A stretch of DNA of 64,000 nucleotides from Lactarius indigo (Eukaryota; Basidiomycota; Agaricomycetes; Russulales; Russulaceae): NCBI GenBank assembly GCA_025766275.1, contig JAFKAC010000121.1, positions 96,030-160,029 on the forward strand, given 5' to 3'. The translations under genes and the position numbers were made by a program. Within the stretch, counting starts at the first letter, position 1; every line of letters starts with the position of its first letter. The notes beneath the pieces are model-generated. The model had not been told where the DNA came from and ran no database searches. It worked only from the letters and a program-made list of their open reading frames with translations. Below are positions 46,138 to 55,727 of this stretch, piece after piece.

Positions 46138-46148
46138 ATCTTGGTCTT
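46138..46148 (-). promoter_or_regulatory. Element B primer-binding site, self-priming type
   Basis: AAGACCAAGAT on the element strand lies 2 nt after the 5' LTR. It does not begin with TGG, as a tRNA-primed site would. It is the exact complement of ATCTTGGTCTT in the LTR, 34 nt after the TATA box, that is, at the expected RNA 5' end. Fission-yeast Tf1 uses just such an 11-nt self-primer. Confidence 0.7.
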
Positions 46149-46150
46149 AA

Positions 46151-46700
46151 TGTAACGTCGCCACAACGTTAGCTCGACTTGAGCTCGAATAGCAGTAACG
46201 ACTTAGCAATATATCGAATCGAGGACTTGAAGGCGCGGAGGCCCAAGCCTTTGCCCTGGCGAATTACACGGAGGTACACTTGGCAAACAATGACGTTGGT
46301 CACAAGCGAAGTTGGACACCTTGATACGGGTAAAGAAGCAAGTGTAGAGAAAAGGCGAAAAGAGGCAGACAAGGAGAGAGGAAACAAGTGGCGATTCAAG
46401 AAGACCAAGATGGTGTATCTTGGTCTTCACAAGACTTCTTAAATACACAAACAAGCAGGCTTAGAAGCGCTGCTATGAGTCACAGTAAGTAGCGTCCAAC
46501 GTATCGCGTAAGTATCTCAAACCAAGTACCACTACTACCAGTATTAGTGGCGTCCGTCATCAGTCAGCTATCGTACCGTATCACCTATCGCACTACCGTA
46601 TCACCGTGGTTAAGTCCGCAACTAATATACCTTACCGCCGTAGTTGCAACCGGTACAGTAAGGGTGTCAAGAAGTAGTCCACTCAAGCTGAAACGTGACA
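46151..46700 (-). repeat. Element B 5' LTR (550 bp)
   Basis: Promoter features on the element strand: TATTTAA (46445-46439), then a hairpin whose second arm ATCTTGGTCTT (46411-46401) is the probable start of the R region. Five CpG sites of the 3' LTR read TpG or CpA here. Confidence 0.95.
46401..46445 (-). promoter_or_regulatory. Element B core promoter and predicted RNA start
   Basis: TATTTAA at 46445-46439 and a predicted start near 46411, 34 nt downstream. The first 11 nt of RNA (ATCTTGGTCTT) could pair with the primer site at 46138-46148. Confidence 0.55.
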
Positions 46701-46769
46701 GCAGAGATCGGTAGTGTGTCGTCACAATTACAGAATTACATTTTAAGGCCCTCACCCAGACTGACGGGT

Positions 46770-49566
46770 TCAGGCGCTCTGAAAACCCTCCTTTCCCCAC
46801 AAGTCTTGAAGTATGAGGTCTTTAACCTCGTCCGTGCTATTGGCTACCTGTGTAAGCCATTCCTGTGATGACTCACTGTCACTCGACAGGGGGTCACGAT
46901 GAAGGCGGGGACTGGGGGCTGCGAAAGGGTGTGGAGAAAAGGTCTGGAAGACGCAGAGACGAGGGCTACGGCCTTGGCTCAAAGAGGAGTAGTGGCGCAC
47001 GAAGAGTGGGACACTCGAAGGAGCTGAGAGGCAAGGGGAGGATGTCACAAGTGGACAGTCTGAGGGACTGTCCGATAGATTGCGCTAGCTTATATACTAC
47101 AGGGGGTGGTCTGTGCGTAGGTTTAGGGCAGGCTTAGGGCCTGTCCACGGGTGCTGCGCAATACTGCGGATTGGAACATTCCAGAGGCAAGTTATTAATA
47201 CTGTCCAATCAGAATAAGGGATAAGCATGGTACGACTGCGCCGCAGTCGATGGCGTCATATTGCGCCATAGTGGTGTGATTCCGCAGTAGCTGCGGAACC
47301 CGTGATAAGAACACGTGTTTCTTGGGACTTGGTTGATTATCTTTGTTGATTGATAAACGATTGACCGTTGATTGATACACGTGCACCAGCACATGTGACT
47401 TGGAAAGACAGGGTGATCACGTGACACATCACGTGACTGTCAGAGAACCAAATTCAAACTCCGATTTCGGATTTCCCCTTTAGGAAGTTGATGACATAAG
47501 CCCGGTCCGATCCGGACCGGTTCTAAGCGCCTTGAGTCACGACCAGGTTTATAGGTTCGTGACAATTCCTTCGCCTGTTCTCCCGCCATTTTTACTGCTT
47601 TAATTTGCGGCGCGGGCGTTGCACTGGGTGCTGGTGTAGCGTACCCCGGCAATGATGGCTCGTATTGAGAGACGGGTCCCGGGGATCCCGGCCATTGCGA
47701 CGGCCAGGCGGTTTCCGTCATCCTGCTGCTGGATGGAGGGTTCTGCCATTGTCTCTGCTGTCGAGGGTATGGGCAATTTCGTGAGAGATGTCCCGGTGCA
47801 TGACAGTTATAGCAAAGGACATTCCTGAGGTCCCTCCTGGATCCGCCTCTTCCTCGTCCTCGAGCTCCGGGGCCTCCTCTTGGGGGAAAGGGTGGCGCCG
47901 GCCAATCGTGATGGGGCAATTTGTTGAAGTCGATATCTTCTGACCCGGCTAGTCGTACCTTGGCGCGGTCGGCGGAGGTGTCCATGGCCCATGGGTTGGT
48001 TTGAGGCAAATTCTGTGGCAATGCCCATCCCGCATTGCCAGCCTGCTTCTTTGGTTGAGTTGCCGTAGTCTTGTACTCGTTGAGCCTGGCCTTGAGGTGG
48101 ATGTAATTCTTCTGTCATTTGAGGATGGCCCTCTTCCAGTCATCGAACGTCACGGGCTCGTCGAATTGGAACGCGTTTTTGAACAGCTCCTTGGGCAAAC
48201 CTGACGTGAACAAGTCGATGGTTTGCGGTTCGTTGAGGTGGTAGTGAGCCTTCCGTGCTAGCTGTTCGAAGTCATTGACGTACTTGTCAATGTCCTCCCC
48301 CACCATTTTGAAGCCTTTCCGCAGTATTGCTTGTGCTTGCTCTCTTTCCAACGTATTTTCGAAACGCTGGCTGAATCCGTCCGCCACGGCGTCCCACAAA
48401 CCTCGAGTGTAGGGGCTGATTCCCCGTTGTATTTGTCGATTGAGCCAGTTCAGGAAGGATAGGACCCATTTGCTGACTGCTCCCCCTTTGATGTAGGACA
48501 GGAATAGGAGGCATCTCCTATAGTCGTTGCGCATGATGGGGGCGTCTAGATTCATGCCCCAATACACATGCCACTGTGTGAGAAATTGGTCGACCTTAAG
48601 TCGGTCTCCGTCAAAGATAGAGGGCGGCTCGCCGGTTAATTTTTCACTGGGGTGTCCTCTGTCCCCTATTCTTCCTCCTCCTCCATCGCCGCCTCCCCCA
48701 CCATCGCCGCCTCCCCCACCACCGCCGCCTCCCCCACCACCTTCAGGCGGGGCATGGGGCAGTCCTCTTGGCGGTTCGGTTCTTCGTAGGTCAAACGGAA
48801 TACCTCCTCCAGGTGGTGGTGGCGGATCGTCTCCTGGTCCTCCTATGCCGGGGGGTAGTTCCATTGTCGGTTGTCTTCCGGATGGGGGGTCTCCTCTATC
48901 AGAGCCGATTGCTCTGAAGATTGCGGCGTCGTCTGCGGTCATGCGTACCCCTGTTTCAGGATTGATGGGCATAAAGGTGGCCCTTGCTCCTTCCTGTACT
49001 ATTCGTGCTTCGTCCATCGCAACTTCTTCCATGGCTCGCGTCATTGTGGCCATAATTGCTGGGGATCGGATGTGAATGGGTTCGGGTTCGGTGATGTGTG
49101 CGGACTCAGCTCGTTCTATTAGAAAATCTTGTATGGCTCCTCCGCTTGTTTCGGTCTGCTCCGGTTCTCGTCCCTCGCTGTCTTCTTCCGACCTCTCGGA
49201 TTCGTCTGACACTACCTCTCCAGTGGAGTGTTCTTGTGCTTGTCCGTCAATGGGTCCCCAATCTGCTCGGCTGTTGAGCTCTCGTGCGTCGATGTCGCAA
49301 CGATATCTGGGTCCGGCTGGTCGTATAACGTCCCACTGAGAGTCTATGGGGTTCCACGTAACTTCTACCCAACACAGATGGTCGAAGTTGAACTCAACTG
49401 GACGGAACCTTGAAGGTCCGTTAAACTCTACAAAGTAGCCGGTTTCTTCCTGTCGTTCTCTCCAACTGGCAGCTTGTAAAAAGCGCGTAGGAACGTTCCG
49501 TTCTCCTCTTCTCGGGATCGAATACGGACGAAAATTCGTCCACTGGTCTCGGGTTGTTACGGCCAC
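46770..49566 (-). pseudogene. Element A gag, interrupted by stop and solo LTR
   Basis: Same gag as element B, starting with GTG after the primer site. It has a longer Gly-rich run, the conserved capsid-like region and the zinc knuckle CYNCHAPGHLSRNC. TGA at 48115-48117, in LK-stop-QKNYIHLK, replaces CGA (Arg) of element B. After AGEQAKE the frame is cut by the solo LTR at 46864-47564 and resumes at 46858, ending at 46770-46772. The slip heptamer GGGAAAG is at 46791-46797, and pol begins there before being cut by element B at 46705. Confidence 0.85.
46864..47564 (-). mobile_element. Solo LTR C (701 bp) in element A gag
   Basis: On the element strand it runs TGTCACGAACC to GTCATCACA, flanked by ATTCC at 46859-46863 and 47565-47569. 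The sequence is unlike the LTRs of A and B, so it belongs to a different LTR family. It is the product of recombination between two LTRs after insertion. Confidence 0.85.
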
Positions 49567-49572
49567 GATGGG

Positions 49573-49583
49573 ATCTTGGTCTT
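49573..49583 (-). promoter_or_regulatory. Element A primer-binding site, self-priming type
   Basis: AAGACCAAGAT on the element strand, 2 nt after the 5' LTR, complements ATCTTGGTCTT (49816-49806), which lies 34 nt downstream of TATTTAA (49850-49844). Arrangement and spacing equal those of element B. Confidence 0.7.
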
Positions 49584-49585
49584 AA

Positions 49586-50109
49586 TGTAACGTCGCCACG
49601 ACGTTAGCTCGACTTGAGCGAGAAAGGCAGTAACAACTTAGCAATATATCGAGGCGTTAACTTGAAGACTCGAAGGTCCAAGCCTCTGTCTTAGTGAATG
49701 CGCGAAGGCACACTGACAGGTTCTTTACAATGTCGCTTTGTAGGCGAAGTCGGGATTTCACAGAAAAGGTAGAGGAGAGAAGAGAAGAGAAAGTGACGAT
49801 TCAAGAAGACCAAGATGGCGTATCTTGGTCTTCACAAGACAGTTTAAATACAAGTCGAGCAGGCTTTCAAGCGCTGCTATGAGTCACAGTAAATGTAGCA
49901 TCCAACGTGTCGCGTAAGTAGCTCGAACCCTAATACTACTACTACTAGTATTGGTGGCACAGTCCTCAGTCAGCAATCCGCGCGCAATCTCCTATCGTAC
50001 TTGTAATCGCCTATCGTAAGTCCGCAACTAATCTACCTTACCGCCGTAGCTGCAACCGGTACAGTAAGGGTCCATGCACAATAGAGTCCGTCCGAGTCGA
50101 AACGTGACA
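49586..50109 (-). repeat. Element A 5' LTR (524 bp)
   Basis: Partner of 33548-34071. The two differences seen are C for T near 49797 and A for G near 49899 on the plus strand. CGCAG follows at 50110-50114. Confidence 0.95.
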
Positions 50110-50111
50110 CG

Positions 50112-50582
50112 CAGCCCGAAGATGTGAACGATACCGACATGGAATGGAGATACGACAAAGCGTCGCAACTCATCCTCCACGACGCCGACGACTGCCACTA
50201 CTGTGATCAATGGGGGAGGCATTATTTTGCCCATGTTAGGCGCACCTGCCCGTCACTCTCGGAGGCACGTAACGATCTCACCGAGGATATGATAGGGCGA
50301 GGGCGAATGCGCGACGAGCTCCTCGCACTGCGCAAGGATGTCCAGCTGATGAAGGAGGTGTTGCTTCGAGACCTCATGACAATACGCAGCGAAATACAAG
50401 AACTCCAAGGTGCCATCGAAGACGCCCACACACCTCGCCAGCGCAAGTTAGTTCACTCCCCTCGCACCCCCTCTCCACAGCTCGTTCACCCAAGTCGCAC
50501 ATCCACCCCATCTGTTGTGGCCATTTCGCCTGGCCCTTCATCAGGCCCTTCATACGACATTCGTCGCGGAAATACTAATTAA
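50112..50582 (+). pseudogene. 3' part of the split host-type ORF, coiled-coil protein
   Basis: CAG at 50112-50114 is the duplicated target codon. The frame continues PEDVNDTDMEWRYD to the stop at 50580-50582. It holds a Cys/His-rich stretch (CHYCDQWGRHYFAHVRRTC) that might bind zinc, a heptad-like helix (LLALRKDVQLMKEVLL) and a Ser/Pro-rich tail. With the 5' part at 33452 the uninterrupted gene would be about 188 codons. Function unknown. Expression of this half alone would need a new start. Confidence 0.7.
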
Positions 50583-51629
50583 CTCCCTCTCCCCACCCTC
50601 CGACTTGTCACTTCGAGCGCAATACGTCACCGCCTTCTGCGCTACGTCCACCACTCAATTTTCTGTTTTTTCTGTTTTTATTTCTTGTTTATATTTGAAT
50701 TTGAATCGTGCGCCTGAGGGCGGATTACCCGTAGCACAGCGTCGACTCAAAATACATGTCCGTTTTCCTTCTATAATATTTTAAGTCCTCCCCACTCCAT
50801 CAGAAATGGAGTGGTTTTATTTCCGTCAAGCGTTGAAACGTTGAAAGTCGGAGCGAGTGCGTCGTGTGCCCGGTTCCTGTGACACCCGTTGGAGCGGGGG
50901 ACAAACTAATAGCTGCGCCCTTGACTGTGCCTGCCACATGCAGTGATCGCATGACTACTCGCGTACCTCTATTGTTCTTTAGACCAGCACTGCCACACAG
51001 CATTCATAGATTACATATATTTCGGGCTTGATTTTGGGGTCGCGGCTTTGTGTCGCTAAGAGCCCGCCAAATGACCGGCCCCACATTACCTGATATACAG
51101 TAGTCTAGTCAACCGTAAATATTCTTTGCCGATCCTGTCACTTGGCGATCACTAATCAGAGGTTTTCCACACTTTCGCATCAATGTCCACAAGAATGTCC
51201 ATCTCAATAATTGTGGTGCCGTTCCATTTTGAGTGGTTTATTTGTTCAGAAAACCACGCAGGGAGAGAACAAATCTATTCAGATTGGCAAGAAATTTTTA
51301 AGGGAGAACGCAAGGGAGAACACGTAGTGCACAATGGCAAACAAACCCTGTCCGCGATTGCCGAAGTAACTTTTGAACTCGAACGTCGGTCCGGTTCTCC
51401 GGCTCTAATCGGCCGTGTAGCAGGCGGATAGACCTTGTGAATCGTAGGAGGGGGAATTTCTTTTTCTTTCCCTTCGTTACCGCGTACATGTGCCGTACTG
51501 GCAGGTAATAAAATTTCAGAGTGGTCTCTAGTTGTAGTTGGGTCAATGTGACACCAAAGCGTGTTCTCTGATCTTGCAACGCCACACAGTCAACTGTGGA
51601 TAAACTCGTTCACTGACTTGTCTCCCCCC
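50583..51629. other. Intergenic region
   Basis: No gene. CCACTCCAT/ATGGAGTGG (50792-50814) forms a 9-bp stem with a 5-nt loop. Near 51391-51430 an inverted copy of the 38-bp CTACACGGCC-containing sequence of 25.4 kb is present. The rest is the presumed promoter region of the Reb1-like gene. Confidence 0.45.
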
Positions 51630-53022
51630 ATGGATGACGTGCCCTTGGAAGACCAGGCGGAATTCCTGGCGACACGATGGATGAGTGTCAAACAATTTGA
51701 GGATGCTGGTGAGATTTGGTTCATATATTTTCAGCGACGACTCTGAACTGCGCGCAACCAGGAATTATTTGTCGCAAGGGGGCGTTCTCAAAGGAGGAGA
51801 TACAAAAAATTCACGATACGATTCAGATGTACCAGAAGGTTCGTAGGACGTCAAGACTGGTAACCTTTCTTTTTTTCATCTGCCTGCCTATTTCTGTCCA
51901 GGAAAACAACTTAGATGACGAGCAATTGGACGGTTTAATACACTCTTCTGAGCCTGCCAAGGGATTTTGGAGCCGCATCGGTCAGCATTTATTTGGTTTG
52001 TTGCATATTCATACTGATATGTGGCCTCAGCTCGTGCCGTGCCCCGGAGGGGGGTGAAGTCGGTCTTTTATCACGTTCGGCGTGCACGCGACTGCCTTGG
52101 AAAGGCTGGGAAGTGGAGTGCGGCGGAGGACGATCAACTGCGAATGTGGGTACATCCTGCCAGAGTTGACATACGCTATTGTCTGACCCTCCAACCCAGA
52201 GCTGTCCAGACGCACGGAAAGGACTGGGTCGCTGTTGCGGACTTAGTGCAGCGTTCGGCCGCCGATTGTAGCGACCGGTTCCGTCAGCATGTACAATTTA
52301 AGGGAACTAAACGGAAAGGTGAGTCTCAAAGACAGCATCGCTGACTTTTCTCCTTATGCATCCGACGCTGCGCATGTCAAAAGGAGCCTGGTCATCAGAG
52401 GAGGAGGGCCAACTTTTACGTGCAATTGAGGGATTGGCTCGGGATGGTAAATCGGACATGTCAGCTCGAGGATTCTGGGTTTTCGTGTCAAAGGCAATGG
52501 GCGCAACACGGACACCAAAGCAATGTCAAAGTAAATGGTGTGTTCTTCGCTCATTTATAAAATCATCGTGTCCATGTGATTCCACAGGTCTGACACGCTC
52601 GGAGGGAAAGCGTGGAAAGAAGATGATAGCTACGTTCTCGTATGCAAGTACGTGTCGTGTGTTGTCGGTTTTGTGTTGGCTGACCACCAAGCATAGGATT
52701 GCTTCTCTCAATGTCGATGACGAAAATGACATCGACTGGAGGTTCCTCAGTGACCCTGCGTGGAACATGTGGAGTGACTGTATCCTTCGGCAAAAATGGA
52801 GACAGTTGAAAGCCTCTTGCAATGCCGATAGTATGAGTCATCGTGGTGGGTACACGATGTCCATCCTGTTTTTTTCACCTCACATACTTGATAGACGTCG
52901 TACATCACCTCATGACCCAGGTCTCTACAATGAGAAAAGTGCCTACGCCCTGCTCAGCAGGCATGTCCGCACCTCTGCCACCTTCACCTTCTTCTGCCTC
53001 CGACGCTCGAAGGAGTCCTTAG
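51630..53022 (+). CDS. Reb1-like Myb DNA-binding protein, nine exons
   Basis: Reb1/TTF1-type proteins bind rDNA terminators and some promoters. Nine exons join without a lesion into 319 codons: 51630-51708, 51762-51838, 51902-51980, 52031-52145, 52200-52318, 52384-52537, 52588-52647, 52697-52845 and 52895-53022. Introns are 48-65 nt. Three Myb/SANT-like repeats follow one another: KWSAAEDDQLR to DRFRQHV (about 105-155), GAWSSEEEGQLLRAI to KQCQSKW (157-207) and KAWKEDDSYVL to LRQKWRQLK (215-275). The N-terminus has a KGAFSKEEIQKI motif that resembles a further Myb helix. At 319 residues it is shorter than yeast Reb1. A start further upstream at 51561 is possible. Confidence 0.8.
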
Positions 53023-53435
53023 GAATGCCGGTAGTCATCCTTCTTATACACTACCGCATTTTCGGCCCCCAAGTGTGCGTATACCAACCCCTGAGTAGAG
53101 AGTACTTCGTCTCTCATTTGTCACGCCCTCGATATCGATCAGTTTCCCGCTTTGTATCTAATTTTGTTATCCTATCAATACATTATGCGACTCAGGACTG
53201 CCATGAAGGAAGTGCGATGCCTCTTGATCTCTGACCAGTGGCTGTACTTGACCGACTACTCGTAAGTACCCCTCTCTCGCTTTCAACAACTTAATAGCAC
53301 CCCTTTCCAGGACAGGACGATGGCCAACCCATGGTCGTGAGTAGCGGGCATCCAGAACCTTTGGGAGATAATGAGCACAGGTAAGACCAATAATCGAAAT
53401 GATATCAGGTCGACTTACCTGACAAGCTGTGAGGT
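53023..53435. other. Interval between convergent genes
   Basis: No gene is supported between the Reb1-like gene (plus) and the SAP-domain gene (minus). Confidence 0.45.
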
Positions 53436-54446
53436 TTATTTCTGAGACAAACTCGCAAGATCCAGTCCACCATCTGGCGTCAAGGCGCATCGGATCTCGT
53501 GTGTATGCTCCACATCCTTTCGTTCAGCATATATCCTTACATTTATATATTCTCTGGTCTTTTTCTTTTTCCTTGCTTCATGTCGTAGCCCGCTGAAAGG
53601 GTAAGGTCGTTTGCTCGGAATCGCAATTGTCGACGACTGGGAAGCCAGATCCGATATAGGAGCAGCATTTGGAGGAATATACACTGGGTGACCTATCAAT
53701 GCTGGTGCCGTGCAAGGGCCGTTCGGTACGACTGGAGGGACGGTCCCGTCCGAGATGTCGCGTGTGTCCACAGCCATATCATGATGTAAGTGCCCTACTA
53801 TTGTGGGCCGAGCGAATTGGACAGTCGACGACTGGGAAACCAGATCCGATATGGGAGCAGTATTTGCAGAAGGAATATGCACTAGATGGCCTGCCAATGC
53901 TGGTCCCGCGTCTATTCGAGGAATTTTCGGTGCGACTAGGGGGGCGGTCTCGTCCGAGATGTTAGGTGCGTCCACTGCCATATGTAAGTGCTCTACTGTT
54001 GGCTGGGCGAATTGGACAGTGTTTGGTTCCTTGCCCCAACGTCGTCGTTTTCGGTCTCTGTCCTCTGCATCGTTGATGGTACGTTTATTATTCTGTTGGA
54101 TCACGATTTGATGTTTAGTTCTATATATCTAAGGAGATACTCACGATTCGTGGCAAGAAGTACGGAAGTCTAATCTTCAATCCTGTTTGTTCTGTGTTTC
54201 TGTGAACCTCTTGCTCCTGCTAGCTCGGCTGTTAATGGTAGCGGTAAGCGACGATGAGTGTTGTCTCACATGGCTCAATAGTGCCTTGATATACTGCTTT
54301 TTCAGGTGTCTTGAACCTTCCTTACCGACTTCAATGCTGTTCCTGGTACATAACTCCTGCAGGACAGCAATACTGTACCGTTGAAGGGTCTTCTCATTAT
54401 GGCGGCACTGCTGGAGGGCCTGCTCAGCGTGTTCTATCGTGTACAT
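53436..54446 (-). CDS. SAP-domain nuclear protein with internal repeat
   Basis: ATG at 54446-54444. Three exons, 54446-54208, 54169-54145 and 54092-53436, give 306 codons; the introns are 38 and 52 nt, and the first is unusually short. Residues about 25-65 (VLQELCTRNSIEVG to KKQYIKALLSHV) look like a SAP helix-extended-loop-helix, a DNA-binding fold. RDRKRRRWGK is a likely nuclear localisation signal. A segment of about 60 residues (VQFAxPT..HLH to APISDLxSQSST) is present twice in tandem. A worn copy of its 5' end lies at 55637-55727. The function beyond DNA or chromatin binding is unknown. Confidence 0.65.
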
Positions 54447-54507
54447 TGAGAAAGCTTTTCATGGCATTGTACCTTGCTTCTTAAAGCATTAATGGTACAG
54501 CACCGTG

Positions 54508-55503
54508 TTTTTTTTTTTTTTTTTGGACCAGTTTTATTCCGGGACAGTAGATAATACAAGATCGGTCCCTTTCCCCTATAAAGGGAGAAAGGATTTACGA
54601 GAAGTAATGTAACGTGCACCCAAGTGATAATCGTAAGGGAAGAGCGCCACCTCCCAGAGGAAGCGAAGAGGACCATAGGAAAAGGGGGTAGCATACCGCG
54701 CAATGAAAAACTAATGGCAGAGGAGAGATACGTACAAGGGCAGCCGGCTAGGCTGGGTCTGGATCTGGTTCGGAGAGCAGATCGGTGTCAGGCGGTCGTA
54801 ACAAGTAGGCCTGGAGCTCGGCAAGCGCATGTTCCCGGGGAGTCGGTACTGATGGGGGCACTTCGAGATCCGGGGAAGAGGCCAGCTTGGTGAGTTGGAG
54901 GCGTAGGAAGGTGTACACCAGGTCCCGTTCGCCGGAGAAGAGGTTGGCGGGCTCATGGTCAAGGATGGGTGGGTGTTGGAAGAGGAGAGACCGGTGTCGG
55001 GTATAGCGGGGGCACTCGTAGACGAGGTGGAGGAAGGATTTGTCCCGGTACCCACAAGAGCAGTGGTTGACTTCGGGAGGGAGATCTGGGCGGTGTCGTC
55101 GGGTGTAGTCGGAAGTGAAGGAGTGGAGTGTTGTGAGTTGCAAGGCAGTGGCGTGTGTGCGCCGGGTAATCAGAGTATACCCTGCCTCGGGCTTTTCGGG
55201 GGGTATGGCAGCCGACCATAAGGGATGATTCCGGCCATCAGGTGGACGGTGATAGTGGATAGAGTGGCCGTAAGCGTTGGGTAATTTGTTGGATGTACGC
55301 AATGTCTGAACCCATTCTAGGCCCCACGCTTTGAAGGCGTTGGAACGGCATTGCTTTTTGACGAACGCGGCGGATTGCACACGTCGTAAGGTGGCTTGAG
55401 GGGCCTTGGTGCATGCCTTGAGCGCTGCGCGCCTTGCCTGTGTGTCCGCTGCTCTCTTCTGGTTGGCTCCAGCCCACATGAGGTGGATCCTCGTGTCCTA
55501 ACG
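54508..55503 (-). mobile_element. 5'-truncated LINE (non-LTR retrotransposon) with A-tail
   Basis: On the minus strand a frame (55479-54748, 243 codons) encodes the C-terminal end of a LINE ORF2, with a Cys/His cluster CSCGYRDKSFLHLVYEC like the terminal zinc-binding motif of these proteins. It is followed by a 3' untranslated part and a 17-nt A-tail (T-run 54508-54524 on plus). GCACCGTG (54500-54507) and GCACCATG (55504-55511) are a probable 8-bp target duplication with one change. Reverse transcriptase is missing. Confidence 0.65.
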
Positions 55504-55636
55504 GCACCATGTTTCGTCGCTAAGGGATTCGCGAAACAGACGCCCATGGCTATCCTACAATTGACATTACAATTGACACCATGGCGATCTCTGGCGATGA
55601 CAACAAACTAATTATCACTAGGTTAATTGGCTGACG

Positions 55637-55727
55637 CTCCTGCAGGACTGCATTACTGTACAAATGAAGAGTCTTCCCTTCTTGATGGCACTGCAGAAAG
55701 GCTTACTCAGCGTGATTTATCGTGTAC
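55637..55727 (-). pseudogene. Worn fragment of the SAP gene 5' end
   Basis: About 90 bp match 54351-54441 (CTCCTGCAGGAC through GCTCAGCGTG to ATCGTGTAC) with many substitutions and loss of the start codon. It is in the same orientation as the gene, so it is a small tandem duplication, and the LINE lies between the copies. Confidence 0.6.

Larger units (their letters stand above)
38754..46700 (-). mobile_element. Inner Ty3/gypsy element B, complete with two LTRs
   Basis: 550-bp LTRs lie at 38754-39303 and 46151-46700, with the GCAGA duplication at 38749-38753 and 46701-46705. It is inserted in the start of element A's pol, in the same orientation. It carries gag (44050-46131) and pol (39335-44080). 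The LTRs differ at about six positions by eye, five of them CpG transitions. Gag has one TGA, so the copy is nearly but not fully intact. Confidence 0.95.
33548..50109 (-). mobile_element. Outer Ty3/gypsy element A, with nested insertions
   Basis: LTRs of 524 bp at 33548-34071 and 49586-50109 differ at only two positions by eye, and CGCAG flanks both ends (33543-33547 and 50110-50114). The element runs right to left. Without the nested element B (38754-46700) and solo LTR C (46864-47564), each with its 5-bp duplication, it would be about 7.9 kb. It has gag, protease, reverse transcriptase, RNase H, integrase, chromodomain and a C-terminal extension. Nonsense codons in gag and pol and the two insertions make it non-autonomous now. 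Confidence 0.95.

Noticed and set aside
45170..49075. Proline-rich plus-strand ORFs opposite gag
   Set aside because: They are the complement of the poly-Gly coding run in gag.
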